A stretch of DNA of 61,575 nucleotides, taken from positions 1-61,575 of the forward strand of contig DXIO01000034.1 of NCBI GenBank assembly GCA_019112875.1, in the 5' to 3' direction. Source of the DNA: Candidatus Aquabacterium excrementipullorum. GTDB taxonomy: Bacteria; Pseudomonadota; Gammaproteobacteria; Burkholderiales; Burkholderiaceae_C. How positions within the stretch are numbered: position 1 is the first letter of the stretch; the number at the start of each line of letters is the position of its first letter. Shown here in pieces: positions 5,706 through 15,739 of this stretch. The notes beneath the pieces were generated by a model. The model did no database searches. It saw only the letters and a list, made by a program, of their open reading frames with translations, and was not told the origin of the DNA. A program made the translations under genes and the position numbers.

Positions 5706-8567
5706 ATGTCCGGGGAGAACACGCCAAAGAACAAGCGCGCTCGTGGCGTCGCGCGAATGACGGCCCCGCGCGGGTTGTGGTGCACCGCCATCGCGATGGC
5801 CTGCATGGTCACGGCCGCGCGCGCCGAGACCGTGGAGTGGATCAAGGGCGGTGACGGGATCTGGAGCGAGGAAGACGTTTGGTCGCCTTATGCACCCTAC
5901 AGCACGGATTCGGTCCTGATCAACCAGGGCACGGTGAGCATCCTGCGTCGTACATCCTTTGATGTCGTGAACCTCACGGTGGGTTCGGCGGGCGGGCTGT
6001 CTCTGCAGAGCAATCTGCGCATTTCAGGTGATCTGAGGAGCGAGGGTAACCTGACCGTCGGGGGCACGTATCTGGCGGCCCCGAACCTCACGGTGTCAGG
6101 CAACACGTGGCTGGGCGGTACCGGCCAGACCTTGTTCGCATCCGGCGTGAGCACGCAGCCCGGCAACATGTCCACCGGCGCCCTGACCGTCGACACCGGC
6201 CATACGCTCACGGGCATGGCGGGCACTGTGCGGGCAACCGAGATCCTGAACAAAGGCGTGATCCAGGCGTCCCAGGGCTACTTCGCTCTCAGCAGCATCA
6301 CTTCCACCGGTTTTGCGACGACGCTCGTCAACCAGGGTGTGCTGCGCGCGACGAACGGCGGCAACCTGAGTATCGCTGGCTTCAAGGTGGACAACACGGC
6401 CGGGGTGATCGACTTGGTCGATGGCGGCGTGGGCACCGACAGCAGCACGAGTTATGGCGTCCAGGGCGGGATCATCCAGGGCCATGGCGACAGGAGCAGC
6501 TTCAGCGGCTACGTGCGCGAGGCCACCTTCCTTGGAACCTTGCGCTCCGGCGGCCTGAACATCGCCGGCACGGTCTACAACAATGGCGTGCTGAACCTGG
6601 ACAGCGGGGCCTACACCGTCTCGCTGCGGCGTGTCTCGGACGATGGCGTGCTGGCCGGCCAGGGCGAGGTGAACGTGCTCAACGACGGCGCCGTCAACCT
6701 CTACGGGACGGTGTTCGGCGCGGGCCAGACCTTCCGTGGCGGTGCGACGGTTTATGGCGAGGCGACCAACCAGGGCACCTTCATCGTGCGTGGCGCCCAG
6801 GGCCTGCAGATCGACACCTACGGCACACCCGGCCGCATGGTGAACCAGGGCACGATGACGGTGGCGAACGGCTCGCAGCTGGTACTGCGCACCGGCACGC
6901 TCGACAACACGGGTGGCACGCTCTCGTTCGAGGCGGGCAGTTTGCTGTCCGGCATCAACAGCCAGCACTTCACGGGCTGGATCGTGGGTGGTTCCGTCAG
7001 GGGTGACGCCGCCATGCGCCTCGAGGGCCAGGTCGCTTTCAAGGACGTGACGCTGGAGGGTGATTGGATCAGCGGACCGAACGGCACCCTGGGGGCGCTG
7101 GGCACGATCACCGTCAACGGCACCCTGGTGATTGGCCGTGGGGCGGGCTACAGCTCCAGCTACCTGGACCTCGAGGGCGACACGGTGCTGGCGGGCCGGG
7201 GCGAGACGGTGCTGGCCAGTGGCGAGCCCTATGGGTACAGCGAGATCCGCACCGCCCACGGCACGGGCAACGGTTATCCCCATCTCACCATCGCCGAGGA
7301 GCACACCCTGCGCGGCAAAGGGATCATCAGCGCGGATGTTGTCAACAAGGGGCTGGCGTTGGCCGAGGGTGGCTTTGGCTTGCAGTTCAACGGCCCGGTC
7401 AGGAACGTTGGCACCTTGCGGGCCGTGGGGGCCGCCTTGCGTTTGACCCAAGGCATCGACAACCACGGGGGCGTGATCGATCTGCGTGAGGGCTCCCAGC
7501 TGTATGCGAGCCAGTCTGTGGTCGGCGGCGTCATCCAGGGGCAGGGCGACAGCAGCCGCATCGGCGCCTACGAGCTTCAGGACGTGACGCTGAAAGGCTC
7601 GCTGGCGGCCGTGGGTTACGCCTTCCCGAGTGGAGGCTCGTTTGGTGTCTACGGCCGAGTCACCAATGAAGGCGTGCTGCGCCTGGGCGGGGTCGCGGCC
7701 GATGGTGAAGCTGTGGGCGGCATGGTGGTCCACGGGGCCGCCATCCTGGATGGCAGCGGCCGCACCGAAATCAGCCGTGGACAGGGGTACAACGCGGCCA
7801 TCCTGGGTGTGTGCTGCGGCGTGAACACCCTGACCATCGGCGAGCGGCAGACGGTGGTCGGTTACGGCGATGTCAACTCGGTCGACATCACCAATGACGG
7901 GACGATCCAGGTGACCGGCGGCGATCTGCATCTCTACGGATCGGCGTCGCTGGTGAACCGCGCCAACCTGCACGTCGATGCCACGGGCACGCTGCGCGCG
8001 GATACGGCATTGACGCAGGTGGGCGAAAACAGCCGCCTGGTGGTCGATGGCCGTCTGGAGACCACCAGCCTCGAATTGAAGGGTGGCGTGCTGTCCGGCA
8101 CCGGTGTCATCACCGGGGCCTTGAACGTGGATGCGGCGACCGTGCGGGTTGGCGCAGACGCAGGGGCCCTGACCTTGAACGGCAAGTTCTCGGCTGGCGC
8201 GGACAGCATCCTGTCTGTGGCCTTTGGCGGCGATGTGGGGGCCGGCGCGCCACCACTGTTCGTGCTGGGTGATGCGGCGCTGGATGGCCTGCTGATCCTG
8301 ACCTTCGATGCGCAGGCCAGCGAAGGTTCGAGCTTCGACATCCTGCAGGGCTCGGGCCTGGTCACCGGCACGTTCTCGCGCATCGATGTGCGGGGCACGG
8401 ACCTGATCGCCTCGGTGCAGTACAGCGAGAACGGTGTCAGCGTGTCGCTGGTGTCCAGCGTGCCCGAGGCGGGCAGCGCGTGGCTGCTGCTGCTCGGGCT
8501 GGTGGCCATGCCCGGTGCCGTGCGCCTGGCGCGGCGAGGCCGCGATGTGACGGTGACCGCGTCCTGA
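5706..8567 (+). CDS. Large exported beta-helix-like protein with PEP-CTERM-type sorting tail
   Basis: A 953-residue protein. A long basic N-terminus leads to a signal peptide ending ARA at residue 40. About 800 residues follow of Gly/Asn/Thr-rich degenerate repeats (for example VNQGVLRATNGGNLSIAG and ITNDGTIQVTGGDLHLYG), as in right-handed beta-helix passengers. The C-terminus is VPEAGSAWLLLLGLVAM followed by RLARRGR, the three-part PEP-CTERM signal, but with Pro-Glu-Ala instead of Pro-Glu-Pro. PEP-CTERM proteins are processed by exosortase and linked to exopolysaccharide or biofilm; no exosortase is in this window. The start at 5706 follows a purine-rich site; ATG 5757 is an alternative. Confidence 0.75.
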   Translation: MSGENTPKNKRARGVARMTAPRGLWCTAIAMACMVTAARAETVEWIKGGDGIWSEEDVWSPYAPYSTDSVLINQGTVSILRRTSFDVVNLTVGSAGGLSLQSNLRISGDLRSEGNLTVGGTYLAAPNLTVSGNTWLGGTGQTLFASGVSTQPGNMSTGALTVDTGHTLTGMAGTVRATEILNKGVIQASQGYFALSSITSTGFATTLVNQGVLRATNGGNLSIAGFKVDNTAGVIDLVDGGVGTDSSTSYGVQGGIIQGHGDRSSFSGYVREATFLGTLRSGGLNIAGTVYNNGVLNLDSGAYTVSLRRVSDDGVLAGQGEVNVLNDGAVNLYGTVFGAGQTFRGGATVYGEATNQGTFIVRGAQGLQIDTYGTPGRMVNQGTMTVANGSQLVLRTGTLDNTGGTLSFEAGSLLSGINSQHFTGWIVGGSVRGDAAMRLEGQVAFKDVTLEGDWISGPNGTLGALGTITVNGTLVIGRGAGYSSSYLDLEGDTVLAGRGETVLASGEPYGYSEIRTAHGTGNGYPHLTIAEEHTLRGKGIISADVVNKGLALAEGGFGLQFNGPVRNVGTLRAVGAALRLTQGIDNHGGVIDLREGSQLYASQSVVGGVIQGQGDSSRIGAYELQDVTLKGSLAAVGYAFPSGGSFGVYGRVTNEGVLRLGGVAADGEAVGGMVVHGAAILDGSGRTEISRGQGYNAAILGVCCGVNTLTIGERQTVVGYGDVNSVDITNDGTIQVTGGDLHLYGSASLVNRANLHVDATGTLRADTALTQVGENSRLVVDGRLETTSLELKGGVLSGTGVITGALNVDAATVRVGADAGALTLNGKFSAGADSILSVAFGGDVGAGAPPLFVLGDAALDGLLILTFDAQASEGSSFDILQGSGLVTGTFSRIDVRGTDLIASVQYSENGVSVSLVSSVPEAGSAWLLLLGLVAMPGAVRLARRGRDVTVTAS

Positions 8568-8583
8568 GGCCCGGCCGGAGGCG

Positions 8584-9786
8584 CTAGGCGATGTCGATCG
8601 CCAGCGCCGTGGCTTCGCCGCCGCCGATGCACAGGCAGGCCACCCCCCGGCGCAGCCCTTGCTGCTGCAGTGCATGCAGCAGCGTCACGATGATGCGCGC
8701 GCCGGTGGCGCCGATGGGATGCCCCATCGCGCAGGCACCGCCACGCACGTTCACGCGGGCGTCGTCCAGGCCCAGCTCGCGGACGGCGATCAGCGGCACC
8801 ACGGCGAAGGCCTCGTTGATTTCGTAGAGGTCCACGTCTGACGGCTGCCAGCCGGTTCGCGTGAGCAGCTTGCGAATGGCGCCCACGGGAGCGCTGGCGA
8901 AATCGGCGGGTTCGGCCGCGTGGGTGCTGTGGGCCAGCAGCCTGGCCAGCGGTTTCCAGCCTCGGGCGGCGGCCGTGCTTTGCCGGCACAGCACCAGCGC
9001 CGCGGCGCCGTCGGAAATCGAGGCGGAGCTGGCGGGGGTGATGCTTCCGCCATCTTCTGCGGCCCGGAATGCCGGCTTGAGCCGGGTGATCTTGTCGGGC
9101 TGGCACTGGCCGGGCGTCTCGTCCTGGCTGACGGTGCGGTCTGCCGTGCCTTTGGTGCCCGGTATCGTGACGGGGCTGATCTCATCGCCGAAGAGTCCAT
9201 CAGCCACGGCGGCCTGCGCGCGCTGCACGGAGCGCAGCGCGTAGGCATCCTGGTCGGCGCGGTCGAAGCCCAGGCGCTGTGCGACACGGTCGGCATGCAC
9301 GCCCATCAGCTGGCCGTCGTAGGCGTCCTGCAGGCCGTCGAAGAACATGTGGTCGACCATCTGGCCGTGGCCCAGGCGCTGGCCCGCGCGGGCCGATGGC
9401 AGCAGGTAGGGGGCCTGGCTCATCGATTCCATGCCGCCGGCCACCAGCACCTCGGCCGTGCCGGCCAGCAACTGGTCATGGGCCAGCATCACGGTCTTCA
9501 TCGCGGAGCCACACATCTTGCTCAGCGTGGTGGCGGGCACGCTCACGGGCAGGCCGGCGGCGCGAAGGGCCTGGCGCGCTGGGGCCTGGCCCACGCCGGC
9601 CATCAGGCAGTTGCCCATCAGCACCTCATCGACCATGTCGGGCGGCACGCCGGCCTGGGCCAATGCCCCGGCGATGGCCACGCCGCCCAGTGCAGGGCCA
9701 CCCAGTGAAGACAGCGCACCCTGAAAGCTGCCGATGGGCGTGCGCCTGGCGCCGACGATGACGATGGGGTCGTGTGCTGCACTCAT
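8584..9786 (-). CDS. Acetyl-CoA C-acyltransferase (thiolase II family)
   Basis: A 400-residue thiolase of full family length. The acyl-accepting cysteine is Cys92 in SKMCGSAMK. The C-terminal catalytic regions are present: [17 protein letters not shown] (His) and [11 protein letters not shown] (second Cys). It is the last gene of the leucine degradation operon, 49 bases after the SDR gene. It should cleave acetoacetyl-CoA to two acetyl-CoA. With the SDR it could also cleave 2-methylacetoacetyl-CoA from isoleucine. The start at 9786 is used because [19 protein letters not shown] is the normal family N-terminus. Confidence 0.9.
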   Translation of the reverse strand: MSAAHDPIVIVGARRTPIGSFQGALSSLGGPALGGVAIAGALAQAGVPPDMVDEVLMGNCLMAGVGQAPARQALRAAGLPVSVPATTLSKMCGSAMKTVMLAHDQLLAGTAEVLVAGGMESMSQAPYLLPSARAGQRLGHGQMVDHMFFDGLQDAYDGQLMGVHADRVAQRLGFDRADQDAYALRSVQRAQAAVADGLFGDEISPVTIPGTKGTADRTVSQDETPGQCQPDKITRLKPAFRAAEDGGSITPASSASISDGAAALVLCRQSTAAARGWKPLARLLAHSTHAAEPADFASAPVGAIRKLLTRTGWQPSDVDLYEINEAFAVVPLIAVRELGLDDARVNVRGGACAMGHPIGATGARIIVTLLHALQQQGLRRGVACLCIGGGEATALAIDIA

Positions 9787-9835
9787 GGGGTGTCCTGTCG
9801 GGGGTGTCGCATGGGCTGTGTGGCGGTGATGGGGC

Positions 9836-10618
9836 TCAGCGCGGCGCCATGCGGATCGCGCCGTCAAGACGGATCACCTCGCCATTGAGGTACTCGTTTT
9901 CGACGATGTGGCGCACGGTGGCGGCATATTCGCTGGGGCGTCCCAGGCGGGCAGGGTGGGGCACGCTGGCGCCCAGCGAATCCTGCACCTCCTGCGGCAG
10001 GCCCTTCAGCATGGGCGTCTCGAAGATGCCGGGCGCGATGGTCAGCACGCGGATGCGGTCGCGGGCCAGCTCGCGCGCGGCGGGCAGGGTCATGGCGACG
10101 ATGCCCCCCTTGGACGCGGCGTAGGCGCACTGGCCGATCTGCCCGTCGAAGGCGGCCACCGAGGCGGTGTTGACGATCACGCCTTGCGAGGCGCTCTTGT
10201 CGTTGGCATCGTCGGTGCTGGGGCCGGAGTCGATCATCGCGGGCACGGCCAGCCGCATCATGTTGAAGCTGCCGGTGAGGTTCACCTCCAGCGTGCGCGC
10301 GAAGCTGTCCAGCCGGTGCGGACCGTTCTTGCCGTGGATCTTCTCGGCCGGGCCGATGCCGGCGGCGTTGACCAGCACGTCCAGCCGGCCGAAGCGGTTG
10401 ACAGCGGTGTCCACGGCTTTCTGGGCGCTGTCGGCGTTGCTCACGTCGGTGGTGACGAACACGGCGTTGGCGTGGCCGGCGAGCGGGCTGTCGGCCGATG
10501 GCTCGCGCAGGTCTGCGATGACGACGCGGGCGCCGGCCTGCAGTGCCGCCAGTGCCGTAGCCGCGCCAAGGCCGGAGCTGCCGCCGGTGATGAGAAACAC
10601 GCTGTCCTGGATCTTCAT
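9836..10618 (-). CDS. Short-chain dehydrogenase, 3-hydroxyacyl-CoA dehydrogenase type II-like
   Basis: A 260-residue classical SDR. The NAD-binding motif is TGGSSGLG (residues 11-18), followed by VIADLRE, whose Asp favours NAD(H). The NAAG motif is at about 90 (LVNAAGIGPAE), and the catalytic YAASK lies near residue 165. The sequence resembles HSD10-type enzymes, including the inserted segment before the active site. Those enzymes oxidise 2-methyl-3-hydroxybutyryl-CoA (isoleucine pathway) and other 3-hydroxyacyl-CoAs. It lies between isovaleryl-CoA dehydrogenase and thiolase in one operon, which supports a branched-chain CoA role. It could also serve short fatty acyl-CoAs. Confidence 0.85.
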   Translation of the reverse strand: MKIQDSVFLITGGSSGLGAATALAALQAGARVVIADLREPSADSPLAGHANAVFVTTDVSNADSAQKAVDTAVNRFGRLDVLVNAAGIGPAEKIHGKNGPHRLDSFARTLEVNLTGSFNMMRLAVPAMIDSGPSTDDANDKSASQGVIVNTASVAAFDGQIGQCAYAASKGGIVAMTLPAARELARDRIRVLTIAPGIFETPMLKGLPQEVQDSLGASVPHPARLGRPSEYAATVRHIVENEYLNGEVIRLDGAIRMAPR

Positions 10619-10656
10619 GGGGATGTTGTCTATTCTGGTTTGATCGATGGGATGGT

Positions 10657-11841
10657 TCAGGCGGTTTCGGCGAACAGCTCGCGGCCGATCAGCATGCGGC
10701 GGATCTCGGAGGTGCCCGCGCCGATCTCGTAGAGCTTGGCGTCGCGCCAGAGGCGGCCCAGCGGGTAGTCGTTGATGTAGCCATTGCCGCCGAAGATCTG
10801 CACGCCTTCACCGGCCATCCAGGTGGCCTTCTCGGCCGTCCACAGGATCAGCGCGGCGCAGTCCTTGCGCACATGGCGCGCGTGCGCAGGGCCCATGGCA
10901 TCGAGGTTCTTGGCCACGGTGTAGGCGAAGGCGCGCGCGGCCTGCTGCACTGTGTACATGTCGGCCAGCTTGCCCTGCAGCAACTGGAACTCGCCGATGG
11001 CCTGGCCGAACTGCTTGCGTTCGTGCACGTAGGGCACCACGTTGTCCATCACGGCCTGCATGATGCCCAGCGGCCCGCCCGACAGCACGGCGCGCTCGTA
11101 GTCAAGGCCGCTCATCAGCACCTTGGCGCCGTTGCCTTCGCCGCCCAGCACGTTCTCGGCGGGTACCTCGCAATCCTCGAAGAACAGCGGGTAGGTGTTG
11201 GAGCCGCGCATGCCCAGCTTGTCGAGGTGCTTGCCTTTGCTGAAGCCCTTGAAGCCCTTCTCGATGATGAAGGCGGTCATGCCCTTGGCGCCGGCCTCCG
11301 GCTCGGTCTTGGCGTAGACCACCAGCGTGTCGGCATCACCGCCATTGGTGATCCACATCTTGCTGCCGTTGAGCACGTAGCGATCGCCCTTCTTGTCGGC
11401 GCGCAGCTTCATGCTGATCACGTCCGATCCGGCATTGGGCTCGCTCATGGCCAGCGCGCCGACGTGCTCGCCGCTGACCAGCTTGGGCAGGTACTTGCGC
11501 TTTTGCGCCTCGGTGCCGTTGCGGTGGATCTGGTTGACGGCCAGGTTGGAGTGCGCGCCATAGCTCAGGCCCACCGACGCACTGGCGCGGCTGACCTCTT
11601 CCATGGCCACCATGTGCGCGGTGTAGCCCAGGTTGGTGCCGCCGTATTCCTCGGACACCGTCAAGCCATGCAGGCCCAGGTCGCCGAGCTTCTTCCACAC
11701 ATCGGCGGGGAAGAGGTTGTCGCGGTCGATGTCGGCGGCGCGCGGCGCGATCTCGCGCTCGGCGAAGGTGCGCACGGCGTTGCGCAGGGCATCGATGTCG
11801 TCGCCGAGCATGTGGTTCAGGCCGGGCAGGTGGCTGCTCAT
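10657..11841 (-). CDS. liuA: Isovaleryl-CoA dehydrogenase
   Basis: A 394-residue flavoprotein of the acyl-CoA dehydrogenase family. It catalyses isovaleryl-CoA to 3-methylcrotonyl-CoA and passes electrons to ETF. The family signatures are [15 protein letters not shown], with [17 protein letters not shown] lining the FAD site, and [20 protein letters not shown] plus [19 protein letters not shown] at the C-terminus. The neighbours (3-methylcrotonyl-CoA carboxylase, methylglutaconyl-CoA hydratase, HMG-CoA lyase) identify it as the leucine pathway member rather than a generic acyl-CoA dehydrogenase. The start at 11841 ([15 protein letters not shown]) matches family length; upstream residues in frame are not conserved. 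Confidence 0.93.
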   Translation of the reverse strand: MSSHLPGLNHMLGDDIDALRNAVRTFAEREIAPRAADIDRDNLFPADVWKKLGDLGLHGLTVSEEYGGTNLGYTAHMVAMEEVSRASASVGLSYGAHSNLAVNQIHRNGTEAQKRKYLPKLVSGEHVGALAMSEPNAGSDVISMKLRADKKGDRYVLNGSKMWITNGGDADTLVVYAKTEPEAGAKGMTAFIIEKGFKGFSKGKHLDKLGMRGSNTYPLFFEDCEVPAENVLGGEGNGAKVLMSGLDYERAVLSGGPLGIMQAVMDNVVPYVHERKQFGQAIGEFQLLQGKLADMYTVQQAARAFAYTVAKNLDAMGPAHARHVRKDCAALILWTAEKATWMAGEGVQIFGGNGYINDYPLGRLWRDAKLYEIGAGTSEIRRMLIGRELFAETA

Positions 11842-11887
11842 GGTGTCTCCTCGGTGTGTCTCTGTCGTTGATGTGTGATGGCGCGGA

Positions 11888-12796
11888 TCAGGCGTTGGCG
11901 CGCTTGGCCAGCAGTGCGCGGGCCACGCGCGAGGCGGGTGGGCGGCCCAGCACGTTGCTGATGTAGGCGCCGGCATCGACCAGTGCGTCCAGGTCCAGCC
12001 CGGTGTGGATGCCCAGGCCGTGCAGCAGGTAGACCACGTCTTCCGTGGCCACGTTGCCGGTGGCGCCCTTGGCATAGGGGCAGCCGCCCAGGCCGGCGAT
12101 GCTGGCGTCGAACGTGTGGATGCCCAGCTGCAAGCAGGCGTGGATGTTGGTCAGGGCCTGGCCGTAGGTGTCGTGGAAATGGCCGCTCAGCTCAGGCAAG
12201 GGCACGTGCTTGAGCGTGGCTTCCATCACCGCGCTCACGCGGCCGGCCGTGCCCACGCCGATGGTGTCGGCGATGCCGATGTGGTCGCTGCCGATGTCCA
12301 GCAGGCGGCGGGCCACGTCCACCACCTTGTCGATGGCGATCTCGCCTTCGTAGGGGCAGCCTAAAGCGCAGGACACGGCGGCGCGAACACGCAGGCCATG
12401 CGCGCGCGCGGTCTGGGCCACGGGGCGGAAGCGCTCGATGGATTCGGCGATGGAACAGTTGATGTTGCGCTGGCTGAAGGCTTCGCTGGCGGCGGCGAAG
12501 ATCACGACCTCGTCGGCCTTGGCGGCGATGGCGCCTTCGAAGCCTTTCATGTTGGGTGTGAGCACGGAGTAGCGCACGCCGGGCTGGCGCTGGATGCCGG
12601 CCATGACCTCGGTGTTGTCGCCCATCTGCGGCACCCATTTTGGGCTGACGAAGCTGGTGACTTCGATCTGCTTCAGGCCGGCGGCCTGCAGGCGGTGCAC
12701 GAGTTCGATCTTGTGGGCCGCTGCGACGGGCTGGGCTTCGTTCTGCAGGCCGTCGCGCGGGCCGACGTCGACGAGCTGGACGTGGGTGGGGAGCAT
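11888..12796 (-). CDS. liuE: Hydroxymethylglutaryl-CoA lyase
   Basis: A 302-residue TIM-barrel lyase that splits HMG-CoA into acetyl-CoA and acetoacetate, the last dedicated leucine step. The N-terminal [12 protein letters not shown] holds the metal-binding Asp and catalytic Arg. [12 protein letters not shown] carries the metal-binding His pair. [20 protein letters not shown] contains the conserved cysteine of the G-loop that covers the active site. It is 46 bases before liuA and 36 bases after the liuD stop in the same operon. All catalytic elements are intact and the length is normal. Confidence 0.94.
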   Translation of the reverse strand: MLPTHVQLVDVGPRDGLQNEAQPVAAAHKIELVHRLQAAGLKQIEVTSFVSPKWVPQMGDNTEVMAGIQRQPGVRYSVLTPNMKGFEGAIAAKADEVVIFAAASEAFSQRNINCSIAESIERFRPVAQTARAHGLRVRAAVSCALGCPYEGEIAIDKVVDVARRLLDIGSDHIGIADTIGVGTAGRVSAVMEATLKHVPLPELSGHFHDTYGQALTNIHACLQLGIHTFDASIAGLGGCPYAKGATGNVATEDVVYLLHGLGIHTGLDLDALVDAGAYISNVLGRPPASRVARALLAKRANA

Positions 12797-12832
12797 GGGA
12801 TGGGTCCTGGTGATATGGCTTGATGTGGGGCG

Positions 12833-14911
12833 TCAGGCCGCGGCGTCCAGGCGCAGCAGTTCGGTGCCTTCGGCCACCTGGTCGCCCACCTGGCACAGCA
12901 GTTCGGCCACGGTGCCGTCGTGCGGGGCGCTCAGCGTGTGCTCCATCTTCATGGCTTCGGTGACGACCAGTGGCTGGCCCTTGCTGACCTGCTGGCCGGC
13001 GGACACGAGCAGGGCCAGCACGCGGCCGGGCATCTGCGTGACGAGCTGGCCGGCGTGGGTGTCGCCGCCGGCGGTGCGCGAGAAGGGGTCGACCAGCGAG
13101 AGGCGGGCGTGCAGCGTGTCGCCGAACACCTCGATGATGGCGCCGCGCTGATGGACGTTCAGGCGGCGACGATCGGTATCGAGCGTGATGTCGAACAGGT
13201 TGTCGCTCAGTGCCTGCACATGCAGGGCAGGGCGCTTGTCGCCGGTCTCCAGCGCCAGAGAGCCATCACGGTGGTGCACGAGCACGGCGTGCAGGGTGTC
13301 GTCCTGACCCTGCACGGCCAGGTCCAGCCAGCGTCGGCCTTGTGCGGCTTGGATGCGCCAGCCATCGGCTTGCGACCAGGGGGAGGCATTCGCGGTCGAA
13401 GCAGCTCGGTCGGCGGACCCTCGTCCTGCATGGCCGCTTTGGCCATGGCTGGGGCTACCTGCGTGCAGCAGGCGCGCGGCGGCCGCAGCGGCCAGCCATG
13501 CAGGCGAAGCTTCGCGCGGCGCGAACAAGGCAGCCTGCTCACGCTCGATCAGCCCCGTGTCCAGATCGGCCTTGGCGAAGGACTCCGTGGCCGCCACGCG
13601 CCGCAGGAAATCCACGTTCGTGTGCAGACCGCCTTCGCCCAGATCGCTGATGTGCAGTTGCGCGAGCGCGGCATCCAATCGTGCCAAAGCCTGCGCGCGA
13701 TCCGGCGCCCACACGATGAGCTTGGCGATCATCGAGTCGTAGTGCGGCGTGATCTCGTCGCCTTCGCGCACGCCGCTGTCGATGCGCACGTCGGCGCGGG
13801 TGAAGCTGGCGGCCTCGGGTGTGCGCAGCAGGTTCAGGCGGCCCACGGCGGGCAGGAACTGCTGGTCCGGATTCTCGGCGCAGATTCTGGCCTCGATGGC
13901 GTGGCCCTGGATGCTGAGCTGATCCTGCGTGACGGGCAGCGACTCCCCAAAGGCCACGCGCAACTGCCACTCGACCAGGTCATGCCCGGTGATCGCCTCG
14001 GTGACGGGGTGCTCCACCTGCAGGCGCGTGTTCATCTCCATGAAGTAGAAACGGCCCGTCTCGGCGAAATCGTGCTCGACGATGAACTCCACCGTGCCCG
14101 CGCCCACGTAGCCCACGCTGCGCGCGGCGGCGATGGCGGCTGCGCCCATGGCGGCGCGGTGCTCGGGCTTCATGCCCGGCGCGGGCGCTTCCTCCAGCAC
14201 CTTCTGGTGGCGGCGCTGCACGGAGCAGTCGCGTTCGAACAGGTGCACGTAATGGCCCTGTGTGTCGCCGAAGACCTGGATCTCGATGTGGCGCGGGCGT
14301 TGCAGGTAGCGCTCCACCAGCACCTGCGCGCTGCCGAAGCTGGCGGCGGCCTCGCGCTGGCACGAGGCCAGGGCCGCGTCGAACTCGGCTTCGCTGCGTA
14401 CCACGCGCATGCCCTTGCCGCCACCGCCCGCGCTGGCCTTGATCAGCACGGGGTAGCCGATGCGCGTGGCCTGTTCGCGCAGGAAGGCGCTGTCCTGCTG
14501 ATCACCGTGGTAGCCGGGCACCAGCGGCACGTCGGCCTGTTCCATCAGCTGCTTGGCGGCGGACTTGCTGCCCATGGCCGCGATGGCCGAGGCGGGCGGG
14601 CCGATGAAGGCGATGCCCGCATCGACGCAGGCCTGGGCGAAGTCTTCGTTCTCGCTGAGGAAGCCATAGCCCGGGTGCACGGCCTGGGCACCGGAGGCCT
14701 GCGCGGCGGCCAGGATCAGGTCGGCGCGCAGGTAGCTGTCGCGCGCCGCCGCCGGGCCCAGGCGCACAGCCTCGTCGCAGGCCTGCACGTGCGCGGCGTT
14801 CGCATCGGCATCGGAATAGACGGCCACGGTGCGGATGCCCAGGCGGCGCGCGGACGCGGCCACTCTGCAGGCGATTTCACCGCGGTTGGCGATCAGGATC
14901 TTGGTGAACAT
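12833..14911 (-). CDS. liuD: 3-Methylcrotonyl-CoA carboxylase, biotin-containing alpha subunit
   Basis: A 692-residue subunit. The biotin carboxylase domain starts FTKILIANRGEIACRV, with ATP-grasp motifs KASAGGGGKGMR and EMNTRLQVEHPVTE, and fills about the first 450 residues. The C-terminal biotinyl domain carries TEAMKMEHT, with Lys655 as the biotinylated residue. A BT-type linker lies between them; residues about 485-525 are a Ser/Ala/Gly-rich stretch that looks like an insertion. With the beta subunit it carboxylates 3-methylcrotonyl-CoA to 3-methylglutaconyl-CoA using ATP and bicarbonate. The start at 14911 is the normal family start; the frame stays open upstream into the neighbouring gene without homology. 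Confidence 0.93.
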   Translation of the reverse strand: MFTKILIANRGEIACRVAASARRLGIRTVAVYSDADANAAHVQACDEAVRLGPAAARDSYLRADLILAAAQASGAQAVHPGYGFLSENEDFAQACVDAGIAFIGPPASAIAAMGSKSAAKQLMEQADVPLVPGYHGDQQDSAFLREQATRIGYPVLIKASAGGGGKGMRVVRSEAEFDAALASCQREAAASFGSAQVLVERYLQRPRHIEIQVFGDTQGHYVHLFERDCSVQRRHQKVLEEAPAPGMKPEHRAAMGAAAIAAARSVGYVGAGTVEFIVEHDFAETGRFYFMEMNTRLQVEHPVTEAITGHDLVEWQLRVAFGESLPVTQDQLSIQGHAIEARICAENPDQQFLPAVGRLNLLRTPEAASFTRADVRIDSGVREGDEITPHYDSMIAKLIVWAPDRAQALARLDAALAQLHISDLGEGGLHTNVDFLRRVAATESFAKADLDTGLIEREQAALFAPREASPAWLAAAAAARLLHAGSPSHGQSGHAGRGSADRAASTANASPWSQADGWRIQAAQGRRWLDLAVQGQDDTLHAVLVHHRDGSLALETGDKRPALHVQALSDNLFDITLDTDRRRLNVHQRGAIIEVFGDTLHARLSLVDPFSRTAGGDTHAGQLVTQMPGRVLALLVSAGQQVSKGQPLVVTEAMKMEHTLSAPHDGTVAELLCQVGDQVAEGTELLRLDAAA

Positions 14912-14924
14912 GGTTGTCGGGTCC

Positions 14925-15725
14925 TCACGCCTTGGATTGCCACGCGGGCGCACGCTTGTCCAGGAAGGCGCGCATGCCCTCGCGGCCCTCGTCGCTGGCA
15001 CGCACGTCGGCGATGATCTTGGCGGTGCGCTCGCTCAAGGCGGCTTCAATGGGCAGGTCGGCGATGTCGTGGATCAGGCGCTTGCTGGCGCGCACGGCCT
15101 GCGGGCCGTTGGCCGCGATGGCCTGCACCAGCGCATCGACCTTGCCCGGCAACTCGTCGCCCGCGCACACCTCGTGCACCAGGCCCAGGCGCTGCGCCGT
15201 GGCCGCGTCGAAGCGCTCGGCGGTGGTGAAGTAGCGGCGCGCGTTGCGCTCGCCGATGGCGCGGATCACGTAGGGGCTGATGGTGGCGGGGATCAGGCCC
15301 AGCTTCACCTCGGACAGGCTGAAAACGGCTTCGTGGGCGGCGACCACGATGTCGCAGGTGGCGGCCAGGCCCACGCCGCCGCCGTAGCAGTCGCCCTGCA
15401 CCTGGCCGATCAAAGGCACGGGGCAGGTGGCCAGTGTCCACAGCAGGTCGGCCAGGCGGGCGCCGTCGGCACGGTTCTCGTCCCAGCTGTAGTCGGCCAT
15501 GGCGCGCATCCAGTTCAGGTCGGCGCCAGCGCAGAAGGCCTTGCCGTGCGCCCCCAGCACCACGGCGCGCAGGCCATCCTCGGCCGCCAGGGCCTGGAAG
15601 GTGGTCGTGAGTTCGGTGATCACGTCGGCGTCGAAGGCGTTGCGTCGCTCGGGGCGGTTCAGGCGCACGGCGGCCACGTGGCCGCCGGCCAGGTCATGCC
15701 GTTGAATGTCGAGGGTCGAGTTCAT
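14925..15725 (-). CDS. liuC: Methylglutaconyl-CoA hydratase (enoyl-CoA hydratase/isomerase family)
   Basis: A 266-residue crotonase-fold enzyme. Typical segments are RLNRPERRNAFDADVI at the N-terminus, LGAHGKAFCAGADLNWMRAM (oxyanion hole), and QVQGDCYGGGVGLAATCDIV around residues 105-125. It hydrates 3-methylglutaconyl-CoA to HMG-CoA, between the carboxylase and the lyase. The gene lies between liuB and liuD with gaps of only 14 and 13 bases, which argues strongly for the leucine pathway function over a general enoyl-CoA hydratase. The start at 15725 is chosen for normal length. Confidence 0.9.
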   Translation of the reverse strand: MNSTLDIQRHDLAGGHVAAVRLNRPERRNAFDADVITELTTTFQALAAEDGLRAVVLGAHGKAFCAGADLNWMRAMADYSWDENRADGARLADLLWTLATCPVPLIGQVQGDCYGGGVGLAATCDIVVAAHEAVFSLSEVKLGLIPATISPYVIRAIGERNARRYFTTAERFDAATAQRLGLVHEVCAGDELPGKVDALVQAIAANGPQAVRASKRLIHDIADLPIEAALSERTAKIIADVRASDEGREGMRAFLDKRAPAWQSKA

Positions 15726-15739
15726 GGTGATGATCGGGC

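Noticed and set aside
6096-8675. An 859-codon minus-strand frame opposite the large PEP-CTERM protein
   Set aside because: His/Gln/Arg-rich composition without domains; the plus-strand frame has a signal peptide, repeats and a sorting tail.
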